A stretch of DNA of 64,000 bases from CAVPUA01 sp963708805 (lineage in GTDB: Bacteria > Actinomycetota > Actinomycetes > Mycobacteriales > Jatrophihabitantaceae). Positions 45,530 through 55,422 of this stretch are shown here, one piece after another. The number at the start of each line of letters is the position of its first letter. The first letter of the stretch is position 1. The stretch covers positions 682,001-746,000 of the forward strand of contig CAVPUA010000003.1 in the NCBI GenBank assembly GCA_963708805.1, given 5' to 3'. A program made the translations under genes and the position numbers. The notes below the pieces were generated by a model, which was given only the letters and a program-made list of their open reading frames with translations, ran no database searches and was not told the origin of the DNA.

Positions 45530-46039
45530 TCACACAGCGGTGAGGGCGAAGACCCGGATGTGACGGTCGGTGCGGTCGCGATAGACGTCGTAGACGCGGA
45601 CCACCGAGATCATCTTCTGGTAGGCCGCCTCGGCCTCGTCGCCGTCGAGCAGCTCGGCGATGGCGGCGGTCGGTTGGCCGCCGATCGTCACCGTCGCGTG
45701 CGGATCGTGCAGGAGGTTGCTCGTCCAGGCCGGGTGGCGTTCCTGACCGAAGTTGCTGCCGGTGACGATGAGTCGCTGACCCTCGCGGGCGTAGAGCAAC
45801 GGACTGGTCCGGGCCACGCCGGTCTTCGCTCCGGTCGTGGTGAGCAGGAGAACGGGGGCCGCGATCGGTCCCAGGATCGTGATCTTGCCGTTGGTCCGAG
45901 TCAGCAGCGCGCGGTCGACCGGCGTCATCGTCTTGATGAACCAGGAACCGGGCCTGGTCGAGGCGAACGCGGTCAGCGGACGTCGCAGCACGCTGTTCTC
46001 CGAGCCCCAGCGCACGTCGGGGAATCCGGCATCGGTCAT
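45530..46039 (-). CDS. Second DDN-family F420-type oxidoreductase
   Basis: A 169-residue split-barrel protein. Marks: LLTTTGAKTGVARTSPLLYA, VTGSNFGQERHPAWTSNLLHDP and HATVTIGG, the same family frame as the gene at 44.7 kb but from a different subgroup with a longer N-terminal helix (RPLTAFASTRPGSWFIKTMT). ATG 46039 is divergent to the flavin reductase gene, 27 bp apart. Two such genes within 1.5 kb support an F420-using organism. Confidence 0.9.
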   Translation of the reverse strand: MTDAGFPDVRWGSENSVLRRPLTAFASTRPGSWFIKTMTPVDRALLTRTNGKITILGPIAAPVLLLTTTGAKTGVARTSPLLYAREGQRLIVTGSNFGQERHPAWTSNLLHDPHATVTIGGQPTAAIAELLDGDEAEAAYQKMISVVRVYDVYRDRTDRHIRVFALTAV

Positions 46040-46066
46040 CGGGCGAGTATCGACCAAGATGGAGTC

Positions 46067-46693
46067 ATGCGCACCGATTTCGATCCGGACCAGCTCTCGA
46101 CTCGGGCGTTCTACAAGCTGCTCACCGCGCTCGTCGTGCCTCGCCCGATCGCCTGGGTGTCGACCCGGTCGGCCGAGGGGGTCGACAACCTCGCCCCGCA
46201 CTCGTTCTTCACCGTCGCCTGCACCGACCCGCCGATCGTCCAGTTCACGTCCGTCGGACGGAAGGACTCGCTGAACAACGTCGAGGCGACCCGCGAGTTC
46301 GTGGTCAACCTGGCCACCGAGTCCCTGTTCGAGCAGGTGAACGCCACCGGGACAAACTTCCCGGCGCACATCGACGAGTTCGCGGCAGTCGGGGTCGAGC
46401 GCGAGCCCAGCCGGCGCGTGCAGCCCTTCCGGGTCGCCGGGTCGCCGGCCGCCCTCGAATGCGTGCTGCACGCCACGACCAGCTTCGGCGACTGCACCGT
46501 CGTCTTCGGCCGGGTCGTGCACGCGGTCGTCGACTCCGACGCCCTCGACGGCGACCATCCCCGCATCGAGGCGTTGGCGCCCCTGTCACGACTCGGGCGG
46601 GACGAGTGGGGGACCGCGGGCCGGCTGCGCGAGATCAGTCGCATCCGGTACGACGACTGGCCCGGGCACTATTCCGGCGAGGAGACGTCATGA
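46067..46693 (+). CDS. Flavin reductase-like FMN-binding split-barrel protein
   Basis: A 208-residue DIM6/NTAB-type flavoprotein. Marks: LTALVVPRPIAWVSTRSAEGVDNLAPHS in two pieces, the FMN-binding PPIVQFTSVGRKDSLNN and EFVVNLATESLFEQVN. Such proteins reduce free flavin for monooxygenases or act directly as oxidoreductases. The stop overlaps the ATG of the SMP-30 gene (ATGA), so the two are coupled. Confidence 0.88.
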   Translation: MRTDFDPDQLSTRAFYKLLTALVVPRPIAWVSTRSAEGVDNLAPHSFFTVACTDPPIVQFTSVGRKDSLNNVEATREFVVNLATESLFEQVNATGTNFPAHIDEFAAVGVEREPSRRVQPFRVAGSPAALECVLHATTSFGDCTVVFGRVVHAVVDSDALDGDHPRIEALAPLSRLGRDEWGTAGRLREISRIRYDDWPGHYSGEETS

Positions 46694-47536
46694 AGGCCGA
46701 CCAGGTGACCGCCGCGATCACCCACCACGGCGAAGGCGCGATCTGGGACGCCGCCATCGACGCCCTGCACTTCGTCGACATGACCGCAGGCGACCTGCTG
46801 ACCCGGACCGAGGACGGCACGGTCACCCGGCAGCACGTCGGCCGCGTCGCCGCGGTGTGGCGTCCGCGCGCGGGCGGCGGCGGGATCGTCGGCGTCGAGC
46901 GCGGGTTCGCCCTGCTCGCTCCGGACGGAACGCTGACCACGCTGCCCGAGGTCTTCGGCGATCCGAAGATCCGGATGAACGACGGCAGCTGCGATCCGCA
47001 GGGTCGCTTCTACTGCGGGACGATGGCCTACGCCGAGACACCCGGCGCCGGCTCGGTCTATCGCCTCGATCCGGACGGCTCGGTCACCACCGTGCTCACC
47101 GACGTGACGATCTCCAACGGCATGGTCTGGTCGCTCGACGGCGCAGCACGTCTATTACATCGACACGCCGACCCATCAGGTCGTGGCGTTCGACTTCGAT
47201 GCGGATGCGGGAACGCTGCACGACCCGCGGCCGGTGATCCAGGTGCCCGACGCGTCCCCCGACGGAATGACGATCGACGCCGACGGCAATCTCTGGGTCG
47301 CGCAGTGGGGCGGCAGTGCGGTGCGCGGCTATCACCCGGACGGCTCGCTGATCGAGGTCATCGACGTGCCGGCGACGCAGGTGAGCTGCTGCGGCTTCGG
47401 CGGGCCGGGCCTCGAGACCCTCTACATCACGACGTCCCGACAGGGATTGGACGAAGGGGACCAACCGGCCGCAGGTGCGCTCTTCGCCGCCACTCCGGGC
47501 ACGCGCGGAGTCGCGGTGCTGCCCTACGTGGGCTGA
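46690..47536 (+). CDS. SMP-30/gluconolactonase-type calcium-dependent lactonase (one wobble doublet)
   Basis: A 281-residue six-bladed beta-propeller hydrolase. Marks: HHGEGAIWDAAIDALHFVDM with the metal Glu, RMNDGSCDPQGRFYCGTMAYA with metal Asn/Asp, TISNGMVWSLDG before the break at 47142-47143 (GG[CG]CAG), YYIDTPTHQVVAFDFDADAG and SPDGMTIDADGNLWVAQWGG. Family members open sugar lactones. Coupled to the flavin reductase and followed by an NCS1 permease, hinting at a catabolic unit. Confidence 0.92.
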
Positions 47537-47597
47537 GTAACAAATCGTTCATCAGCCTGTCTTGCCATTGACGCGAACGGGCGCGACAGTTTCGCCC

Positions 47598-49073
47598 ATG
47601 TCGACGATTGCGCCTTCCGATCCGGTCGTTCCCGCGTCCGATCCGACCCGCCACTACGGGGCCAAGGTCGCCGAGGTCGAGCCGGGCGGTGTCGAGGTCA
47701 TCCCACTCGACGAGCGGCACGGTTCACCCCTGCAGCTGCTCTGGACGTGGACGTCGCCGAACATGGAGTTCGCGACGATCGCCGTCGGGCTGCTCGGCAC
47801 GCTGTACTTCGGCCTGACGTTCTGGCAGGCGGTCTTGGCCATCGTCATCGGCACGGCGGCCGGATCGATCGCCCAGGGCGTGCTCTCGATGTGGGGGCCG
47901 AAGGACGGCCTGTGCCAGATGGTGCTCAGTCGCACCGGCTTCGGCTTCCTCGGCAACATCCTGCCCTCGGGCCTCAACGCCCTCGTGGCCGGAATCGGCT
48001 GGTTCGCGGTCAACAGCATCAGCGGCGCCCTCGCCCTGCACGCCCTGCTCACCGGCCTCCCGAAGCAGCTGTGCCTGATCATCATCGTGGTGCTCGAGCT
48101 GGCCATCACCTTCTTCGGTCACAACCTCGTCCACGTCTTCGAGCGGTTCGCGTTCCCGGTGCTCACCGTGATCTTCGTGATCGCCTCGATCTGGGTGCTG
48201 ACCAAGGCGCACCCGAGCGCGCCCGCCGGCCCCAGCTCGTCGCAACTCGGCGGCTTCCTGATCCTGCTCGGCGCGACGTTCGGCTACGCGGCCGGCTGGA
48301 ACCCCTACGCCTCGGACTACACGCGCTACCTGCCCCGCGACGCCTCGCCGGCCAAGGTCGCCCTCTGGTCCGGGCTGGGCGTCTTCGGCTCGTGCGTGCT
48401 GCTCGAGGTGGCCGGCGCCGCGGTCGTCACGGGGCTCTCGAGCGGCCAGCTGAACGGGGCGCTCGGCAACGGCCCCGACCCGGCCGAGATGACGGCGCTG
48501 CTGCCGACCTGGTTGGGCAAGCTGACGCTGATCGCGATCTTCATCGGGGCGATCTGCGCGAACGTCCTCAACCTCTACTCGGCCGGGCTGTCGGCGATCA
48601 CCGTGGGCATCAAGCTGCCGACCACGTTGGCCCGCGCCGCGGTCTCGATCGGGCTGGGCGTCATCGGCTACATCGTCGCGACGCAGTACGTCGACAACCC
48701 GTCCAAGTACGAGAACTTCCTGTTGATCATCTCGTACTGGATCGGTCCGTGGCTGGCCGTCGTCTTCCTCGATCGCTGGTTCCGTCGCGGCTCGACCAAC
48801 ATCGGCGCCATCGCCCAGGACAAGAGCTACACCAACTGGGCCGGCCCGATCGCGATGGCCGTCGGCACGGCCGTGTCGATCTGGCTGTTCGCCAACCAGC
48901 CGCCGAAGCTCATCGGCGTCATCCCGACCAACCACCCGGCGTTCGGCGACATCACGTTCGAGGTCGGCTTCGTCATCGCGCTCGTGCTGTACCTCGTCCT
49001 GCACCCGGTGCTCAAGCCGTCGACGCCGGCGGTCTATGCGGACGCGCCGGTGGCGGAGACAATCGAGGCGTGA
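47598..49073 (+). CDS. NCS1-family cytosine/purine permease
   Basis: A 491-residue symporter with about 12 transmembrane segments. Marks: LQLLWTWTSPNMEFATIAVG, SRTGFGFLGNILPSGLNAL, GYAAGWNPYASDYTRYLPRD and LIISYWIGPWLAVVFLDRWF, which match PF02133 permeases better than CytX-type ones. ATG 47598 (MSTIAPSDP). Its stop overlaps the start of a cytosine-deaminase gene, so cytosine or a related pyrimidine is the probable substrate. Confidence 0.9.
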   Translation: MSTIAPSDPVVPASDPTRHYGAKVAEVEPGGVEVIPLDERHGSPLQLLWTWTSPNMEFATIAVGLLGTLYFGLTFWQAVLAIVIGTAAGSIAQGVLSMWGPKDGLCQMVLSRTGFGFLGNILPSGLNALVAGIGWFAVNSISGALALHALLTGLPKQLCLIIIVVLELAITFFGHNLVHVFERFAFPVLTVIFVIASIWVLTKAHPSAPAGPSSSQLGGFLILLGATFGYAAGWNPYASDYTRYLPRDASPAKVALWSGLGVFGSCVLLEVAGAAVVTGLSSGQLNGALGNGPDPAEMTALLPTWLGKLTLIAIFIGAICANVLNLYSAGLSAITVGIKLPTTLARAAVSIGLGVIGYIVATQYVDNPSKYENFLLIISYWIGPWLAVVFLDRWFRRGSTNIGAIAQDKSYTNWAGPIAMAVGTAVSIWLFANQPPKLIGVIPTNHPAFGDITFEVGFVIALVLYLVLHPVLKPSTPAVYADAPVAETIEA

Positions 49074-49517
49074 CCGACTTCGCCGCGATGCTGGACGTCG
49101 CCGTCGGGCGAGGCCCGGGCCGGCCTGGCCGAGGGCGGCATCCCGATCGGCGGCGCGTTGTTCGGGGCTGACGGCACACTGCTGGGCCGCGGTCGCAACC
49201 GCCGGGTGCAGGACGACGACCCGTCGATGCACGGCGAGACGGCCGCCTTCCGCAACGCCGGGCGTCAGGCGTCCTACCGCGGGACGACGATGGTCACGAC
49301 GCTCTCGCCCTGCTGGTTCTGCAGCGGTCTGGTGCGGCAGTTCGGCATCGGCCGGGTGGTGATCGGCGAGGCCCGCACCTTCTACGGCGGGCACGACTGG
49401 CTGGCCGAGAACGGCGTGCAGATCGTCCTGATCGACGATCAGGGCTGTGTCGACATGATGACCGATTTCATCGCGGCCAATCCGGCGCTCTGGAACGAGG
49501 ACATCGGCGTCGACTGA
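49070..49517 (+). CDS. Cytosine deaminase, fungal Fcy1-like CDA fold (one wobble doublet)
   Basis: A 148-residue zinc nucleobase deaminase. The zinc site is HGETAAFRNAG (His, catalytic Glu) and SPCWFCSG (two Cys); the C-terminal TFYGGHDWLAENGV and NPALWNEDIGVD closely follow the fungal cytosine deaminase pattern rather than bacterial CodA. The frame changes at 49108-49109 (GG[GC]GAG). The GTG overlaps the permease stop, linking cytosine import to deamination to uracil. Confidence 0.9.
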
Positions 49518-49585
49518 GGCGCAGTGCGGAATCTCTCCCGCCTTCGGTGGCGCGGTGGGCCGCCGCTCGGCGGATCATGGAGGGC

Positions 49586-51947
49586 ATGGCCGAACCCGAG
49601 ACGCGAGCCCGTCTCGCGCGGCTCACCCACGGGCTGACCGACGACGCGCTGACCGATCGCGCCGCGGGCGCGGTCGGTGAGGGCCTACTTGCGAGGACGC
49701 GATCGACCGGCTGGTCGGCGCCGATCCCGGGGCTGATCCAGCTGCGCATGGCCAGCCAGGCCGTCCTCGGCATCGCCGTCGGCGTCGGGCTGGCCTACGC
49801 CTTCGTCCGGGTGACCGGTGCGCTGCAGTTGCCGGCGTCGGCCGGTCCGGCCGCGGTCGTGACCGCGACCAACCACGCGTTGCTGATCGTGGCCATGCTG
49901 CTGTCGGCGATGGTCGCGATGATGGCCGGCTTCGTGGTCAGCGACACGACCGCGCGGGGTCAGGTGCTGTCGACGCTGTTCCTGCCGCGTGCCGATGCTC
50001 GCGGCCCTGACGATCGGGCTGGCGCTCGGCCCATACCGGGTGCCGTCGCTGATCTGGCTCGTGGTCCTGCTCGCGCTGGCCGTCTACGTCCGCCGGTGGG
50101 GCCCGCGCGGGTTCGCGGCCGGTCTCGTCGCGTTCAACGGCGGCTTCCTGGGCTTCTTCCTGCACGCCGAGATCGGGCTGCATCGACGTCGGCTGGCTGG
50201 CGGCCGCGCTCGGGATCGGCGTCGTCGCCTCGCTGATCGTCCGGTTCGCGCTCTTCCGGCCCGACCTCGCGGCCGGACGCTCGAACGGATGCGCCGCTCG
50301 TGGGAGGCGCGCGGGCCGCCGGGTGCTGGCGCTCAGCGTCGCCGCGCTCGACGCCTGCGGCGCGGCCGAGCGCGATGTGGCCGCCGGGCGGCTGCGACGC
50401 CAGCTCGTCCGGCTCAACGAGTCGACGCTGATGATCGACGCCCAGCTCGCCGATCGCGGTACCCGCGACGGCCGAGATCGAGGCCCAGCGCCTGTTCGAC
50501 GCCGAACTCGCGCTGTCGAACATCGCCCGGTTCGCCGTCGCGCTGGCCCGGCTCAACTCCGATCCCGACGTGATCGCAGGTGGCTCGCGAGGCGCTGTCG
50601 GCCGTCGCCGTCGGCGATCCGGGCACGGCTCGAGCCGACGCCGATGCGCTGGTGCGGCTGTCGGCCGGAGGCCAGCGGACGACCGTGCTGCTGCGCCGGC
50701 TGGCCGCGTCGATCCAGGACTACGCGGATGCGCGCGACAAGCTCTACGCGGTGATCGCCGACCGCGCCGAGGGCCGCATCACCCATGCCTTCAAGCCGGC
50801 CGTCGAACTCAGCGCCGGATTCCTGCCGGGTTCGGTGGCGGTGAGCGCGGCGGCGTCGACCACACCCGGCCGCGGTGGCCGGCTCGACCGGGTGACGCTG
50901 CCGCCCTACGTCCGGGCCTCGATCCAGGTCGCGGTGGCCGCGACGCTGGCGATCGTCTTCGGCGACCTCGTGTCGGGGCCGCGGCTGTACTGGGCGATGC
51001 TGGCGACGTTCCTGGCGTTCATGGCCACGACGAACTCCGGCGAGCAGATCCGCAAGGCGCTGTTCCGGGTCGCCGGCACGGCGATCGGCATCGTCATCGG
51101 CGATCTGCTCGTTCACGTCACCGGCGGGCACGTCTGGTCGTCGCTGCTGATCGTCCTGGTCGCGCTGTTCTTCGGGATCTACCTGATCCGCATCAACTAC
51201 ACGTTCATGGTCATCGGCATCACCGTCACGATGTCGCAGCTGTACGCCCAGCTCGGCGAGTTCAGCTGGCACCTGCTGCTGCTGCGCCTCGGTGAGACCG
51301 CGATCGGCGTCGGCGCGGTCGTCGTGACCGTGCTGGTCATCGTCCCGTTGCGCCCACAACGCGTGCTGACGGCCGGCGTGCTGCTCTGGTTCCGGTCACT
51401 GACCGTCTTGCTCGACGCCGCGCTGGACCGCCTGATCGACGGCGGCCACGCCTCGCTGCGATCGGCGGTGCGAGACCTCGACGCGGCCTACGCGGCCCTC
51501 GAGGCGACGGCCGTGCCGCTGCGGGGTGGCACCTTCGGGCGCAACTCCGATCAGCTGGAGGAGATCCGGGCCGTCAGTGCCGCCGCCCGCGGCTACGCGC
51601 GATCGCTGGCCGTCGGTGTCGAGGAATCCTCACGCGTTCCCGGACTGCAGGCCGCCGCCGACCAGCTGCGCGAGTCGGTCGCAGCGATCGATCGGCGCAT
51701 CGAGACGGGCGAGCACGGCGCGTACGTCCGCTCGGCGGCGCTCGTCGAGGTGGCCGCGGACGGGTTGCCCGAAGACGGCGACGATCAGGAGAGGCTCGCG
51801 CTGCGGGACCTGACCCTGCTCGACGGCGCGCTGGCCCGGCTCGCCGCGGCACTGCAGATGGACGTGCGCGATCACGACACGAGCGCCGCGGCGCCGGCCG
51901 CTCCCGACGGCCCGTCCGGCTATTTGTCGATCGTGGGCAGCTCGTAG
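49586..51947 (+). CDS. FUSC-type integral membrane protein (seven wobble doublets)
   Basis: After removing one base at 49987, 50180, 50277, 50281, 50315, 50457 and 50578, a ~784-residue protein results. It has two sets of transmembrane helices (VLGIAVGVGLAYAFVRV ... LLIVAMLLSAMVAMMAGFVV ... and, after a ~300-residue cytoplasmic helical region, PPYVRASIQVAVAATLAIVFG ... YWAMLATFLAFMATTNSGEQ ... TVLVIVPLRPQ). The second block matches fusaric-acid-resistance-like (FUSC_2) pumps. One doublet is GC[AG]GTG and two are GG[AC]/GC[TC], so these are not simply G/C homopolymer errors. Start ATG 49586 or 49577. The end overlaps the convergent ligase by 28 bp. Confidence 0.85.
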
Positions 51948-53568
51948 TCCGCGAACTTGTCGCGCAGCGTCTTCTTGCTGAACTTGCCGACGCTCGTCTT
52001 CGGGATCTCGTCGATGAAGACGACGTCGTCGGGCAGCTGCCATTGTCGAGGCTCTGACCGAGGAACTCCAGAACCTCGTCGCGGGTGAGCGTCTCGCCGG
52101 ATTTGACGACGACGCAGGCCAGCGGCCGTTCCATCCACTTCGGGTGCGGGCACCGCGATGACGGCCGCTTCGGCGACCTTGGGGTGGGACATGATCTGGT
52201 TCTCGAGATCGACCGAGCTGATCCACTCTCCGCCGGACTTGACCAGGTCCTTGGTGCGGTCGACCAGGCGCATGTAGCCCAGCGGCGAGATCGACGCGAC
52301 GTCGCCGGTACGCAGCCAGCCGTCGGGCGAGAAGCGATCGCCGGGCTCGTCGGTGCGGTAGTACTGCTTGGCGATCCACGGCCCGCGCACCTCGAGTTCA
52401 CCGCTGGCCTGGTCGTCCCAGGGTTGCGGCTCGCGCGGTCTCGGCGTCGACGATGCGCATCTCGACCCCGGGCAGCGCGATGCCGGCCGTCGCGCGGATG
52501 TCGGCCTTCTCGTCCTCGCTGCGCATCGGCCAGCACGGGTCGCAGCGTCGACAGCGAACCGACCGGCGAGGTCTCGGTCATGCCCCAACCCTGCGTGATC
52601 GGCACGCCGATCGCCTGACGCCAGCCCTCGGACAACGACTTCGGAATGGCCGAGCCGCCGCCCATCACCCGGTTGCAGCGACGACACGTCGCGTCCTTCG
52701 AGCAGCGGCAGCACGCCCATCCAGATCGTCGGGACGCCGGAGGCGAAGGTGACCTTCTCGCTCTCGATCAGGTCGACGCAGGCCGGGCGGGGTCAGGTCC
52801 GGGCCGGGCATCGTCAGCCCCGCGCCCGCGAACATGGCGGTGTACGGGATGCCCCACGCCATCGCATGGAACATCGGCACGACCGGCATGATGTTGTCGC
52901 TCTCGGTGACCGCGGTGCCCGGTCGCGGCCAGTCCCGCATTGCCGTGCAGCCAGATGGAGCGGTGCGTGTAGAGCACGCCCTTGGGGTCGCCGGTGGTCC
53001 CGGTCGTGTAACAGAGCGCGGCGGCGGTGTTCTCCTCGGTGACCCGCCCGTCGAAGTCGGCCTCGTCCGCGCCGGCGATGAACTCGTCGAACGTCATGAT
53101 GCGCGGATCGTCGCGCAGCTCGTTCGGGACGCCGTCGTCGGTCACGATCACATGCTTCACGGTGTCGAGTCGAGGCAGGTACTTCGAGAACAGCGGCAGC
53201 AGCGACCGGTCGACGAACACGGCCTCGTCCTCGGCGTGGCCGACGGTGAAGATCACGTGCTCGGGGAAGTAGCGCAGATTGATCGTGTGCAGCACCCGCC
53301 CGGTGCACGGGACCGCGAAGTACAGCTCGAGATGTCGGGCGGTGTTCCAGCTGAACGTGCCGACCCGTGCGTCGGCGCTGAGGCCGAGGCGGTCGAGGGC
53401 GCTGCCGATCCGGCGGGCGTTGACGGCGACGTCGCCGATCGTCGTTCGCAGCTTGCCGGTGGCGGTCTTGGTGACGATCTTGGAGGCCGGGTAGTACTGC
53501 TCCCCGCGGCGCAGGATCGAGTCGATGGTCAGAGGCGCGTCTTGCATCAGTCCGAGCATGGGCGGCAT
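51920..53568 (-). CDS. Long-chain or medium-chain fatty acyl-CoA ligase (eight wobble doublets)
   Basis: An ANL-superfamily AMP-forming ligase, 546 residues after correction at 52917, 52784, 52675, 52527, 52433, 52147, 52054 and 52050. Marks in order: FSWNTARHLELYFAVPCTG, the P-loop YTTGTTGDPKGVLYTHRS, MPVVPMFHAMAWGIPYTAMF, QGWGMTETSPVGSLS, WLRTGDVASISPLGYMRLVD and the A10 motif PKTSVGKFSKKTLRDKF. The PMFHAMAWG stretch and QWQLPDDVVFIDE place it among fatty acyl-CoA synthetases. ATG 53568 with AGGAG is preferred to TTG 53595. All eight doublets are synonymous. Confidence 0.92.
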
Positions 53569-53604
53569 CGTGCTCCTGTCTTGAAGGGTCGGCAAGCGTG
53601 CACG

Positions 53605-54864
53605 TCAGAAGCCTCGCGTGACTACATAGGAATACGTGGTGCTCGAGTCCGCGCTGAGCTGTTCGCGCAGGCCGGCGAGGTAGGCGCGCACGGAGGGATC
53701 ATCACTGGCATCGACGTCGCCGGCGCCGGGTACGTAGGACTTGTCGAGGCTGTGGTTGTCACCGACCGAGCCCTGATCGTGGTTGACCTGCACGGTCGTT
53801 ACGTTGCCCAGATCGGGATTGGCCGAACCGTCGAGGTGCGGGACCACGTCGGCCTTGTTCTCGAGCGCCATCACCTGGACCGAGGACGGAAGTTCGGTCA
53901 CCACCTGGCTGATCGGGGCGCCCGCGGTGATGACGTGCGTGACGTTGTGGCCCTCGGCGGCGAGATCGCGGGCGGTGTTGACCGCGATCACGCCGCCTTG
54001 GCTGTGACCGATCAGCGTGACGTCGTCGCCCGGTTCGACGCCCGCCGCCTTCATGGCCGCGATGACGCCGTCCTCGTAGGTCGTCCGCTCGCCCGCGAGC
54101 GCCTGGAGGTTGGTGCCGAAGTTGGTGACATTGCGATCGACGGGATCCCAGAGGTGCCAATCCTTGGTTCCCGGGATGTCGACGACGACCTTGCGGAAGG
54201 GTCGGCCGCTCGCATCGGTCCCAGTCAGGATCTGGACGCTGATCTCGCCGGCCTGTCCGTCGTTGCGATGAGCCAGCCCTGCGACCAGGTCACGGAGTGA
54301 CCGCGGTGGCTGCGCGACGGCCGGACTCCGGTCGATCCCCTCGGCCGTCACGACGGGGTGACCGTCCCTGTAGAAGAAACCGGCGATCGGGAGCGGCACC
54401 CGCATCGTCAGCTCGCTGACGATCAGGTCGCTGAGAAACGGGTTGTCGGCGTACTGATCCCAGGCCGCGGCCCAGTTGCCCTCCAGGGCGTCGATGGAGG
54501 CGAGGTTGCTCTCGCGGATCACCTGCGCCAAGGGCATCAGGTCGGTTCGCAGCCGATCGGCGGCGAGGTAGGACCGCGCCGCGGCCGCCAGTGCCCCCTG
54601 GACGACTCCACACCGCAGGGCGATCGCCATCAACCCGCTCGGGCCGTCGAGGGCGGACGCGAGGGCGACCTCGAATCGGGCAGCGCCGTCGGGATCGACG
54701 ACGGCGCTCAGGCCTAGTCCGTCGACGAGATGGATCTGCAGTCCGAGCGCGCGCAGCTCGAGCTCGGCCGCCGCGCCCCCCAGCAACGAGGCGGTCGCGA
54801 GCATGTCCTGGCAGTCGGCCGCGATCGACGCCGCTCCACCGGTGACCGAGACCGGGGCGCTCAT
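53605..54864 (-). CDS. Alpha/beta-hydrolase with helical N-terminal domain, possible ESX-type effector
   Basis: A 419-residue protein. The first ~170 residues are Ala/Leu-rich helices with no signal peptide (DMLATASLLGGAAAELELRA); the C-terminal part is an alpha/beta-hydrolase with the nucleophile elbow LIGHSQGGVIAVNTA, an Asp-containing VMALENKADVVPHLDG and a His in DNHSLDKSYVP, so a Ser-Asp-His triad is visible. Its ATG overlaps the stop of the small helical gene upstream (ATGA). Helical-domain-plus-enzyme proteins paired with a small WXG100-like protein are a common layout of type VII substrates. Secretion is inferred. Confidence 0.78.
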   Translation of the reverse strand: MSAPVSVTGGAASIAADCQDMLATASLLGGAAAELELRALGLQIHLVDGLGLSAVVDPDGAARFEVALASALDGPSGLMAIALRCGVVQGALAAAARSYLAADRLRTDLMPLAQVIRESNLASIDALEGNWAAAWDQYADNPFLSDLIVSELTMRVPLPIAGFFYRDGHPVVTAEGIDRSPAVAQPPRSLRDLVAGLAHRNDGQAGEISVQILTGTDASGRPFRKVVVDIPGTKDWHLWDPVDRNVTNFGTNLQALAGERTTYEDGVIAAMKAAGVEPGDDVTLIGHSQGGVIAVNTARDLAAEGHNVTHVITAGAPISQVVTELPSSVQVMALENKADVVPHLDGSANPDLGNVTTVQVNHDQGSVGDNHSLDKSYVPGAGDVDASDDPSVRAYLAGLREQLSADSSTTYSYVVTRGF

Positions 54865-55208
54865 CGGAGTCCCAGCAGCGAGCGCACCCGGCTCACGCCG
54901 TCAGCCGCCACCTGCTCGCCCGCGCGCACGGCCTCGCCGGGGACCGCGACGGCGGCCTGGACGATGCGGTCAGCGGAATCGGCGTGCGCCCGTAGTTCGT
55001 GAGCCGCTCGGTGCAGCGCGGCGACCACACCGTCGAGGTCGTTGCACATGGCGTCGGCCTCGGCGCGGTAGCGGCCGGCCGCCAACGACACCCAGCGCAC
55101 CTGAGCGGCGACGGCGCGCAGCCGTCGCGATCGATCGGAGAGGTCGTCGGCCTCGGCATCGAGCCGCCGGGCCCGGGAGCGGAGTGCGGACGTGTCGGGA
55201 AGTAGCAC
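54861..55208 (-). CDS. Small WXG100-like helical protein
   Basis: A 115-residue, strongly helical and Ala/Arg/Asp-rich protein. The middle reads VRWVSLAAGRYRAEADAMC, with a Trp-x-Ser turn followed by a heptad-like helix, similar to the WXG turn of ESAT-6/WXG100 proteins, preceded by an N-terminal helix (LRSRARRLDAEADDLSDR). GTG start at 55208. Four-base overlap with the hydrolase gene downstream suggests the two products bind each other. Confidence 0.65.
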   Translation of the reverse strand: MLLPDTSALRSRARRLDAEADDLSDRSRRLRAVAAQVRWVSLAAGRYRAEADAMCNDLDGVVAALHRAAHELRAHADSADRIVQAAVAVPGEAVRAGEQVAADGVSRVRSLLGLR

Positions 55209-55258
55209 GAGCCGAGGTTGGCATGTCCGAAAGCGGCGCGAAAGCACGTTCGAGCTGA

Positions 55259-55287
55259 TTGTGGACAGCGCAATTCGTTGTCCACAA
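55259..55287. promoter_or_regulatory. Inverted pair of DnaA-box-like sequences
   Basis: TTGTGGACA (55259-55267) and TGTCCACAA (55279-55287) form a perfect 9-bp inverted repeat. The right-hand site contains TTGTCCACA, the exact actinobacterial DnaA box; the left arm read on the minus strand matches it at 8 of 9. They sit between the WXG100-like gene and the DUF3263 gene. Confidence 0.55.
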
Positions 55288-55422
55288 CCGCGCGCCGGGC
55301 CCCGCCGAGCCCCGGTGGCGGTGCCGGCGTGGTTGAATCACACCGTTGAAACTTAGGCGGGCCGCCGGCGGGTTCGACCGTCGCCACCCGTCAAGATCCT
55401 TCCGATAGGAGCCTGAAGCAGC

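Noticed and set aside
47598..49073. Thiamine-type role for the second NCS1 permease
   Set aside because: There is no TPP riboswitch here and its stop overlaps a cytosine deaminase gene, so a nucleobase substrate fits better.
50277..50282. Single-base deletions in FUSC and in the ligase at about 52050
   Set aside because: They first looked like -1 shifts, but each is better explained by two adjacent wobble doublets that keep all codons synonymous.
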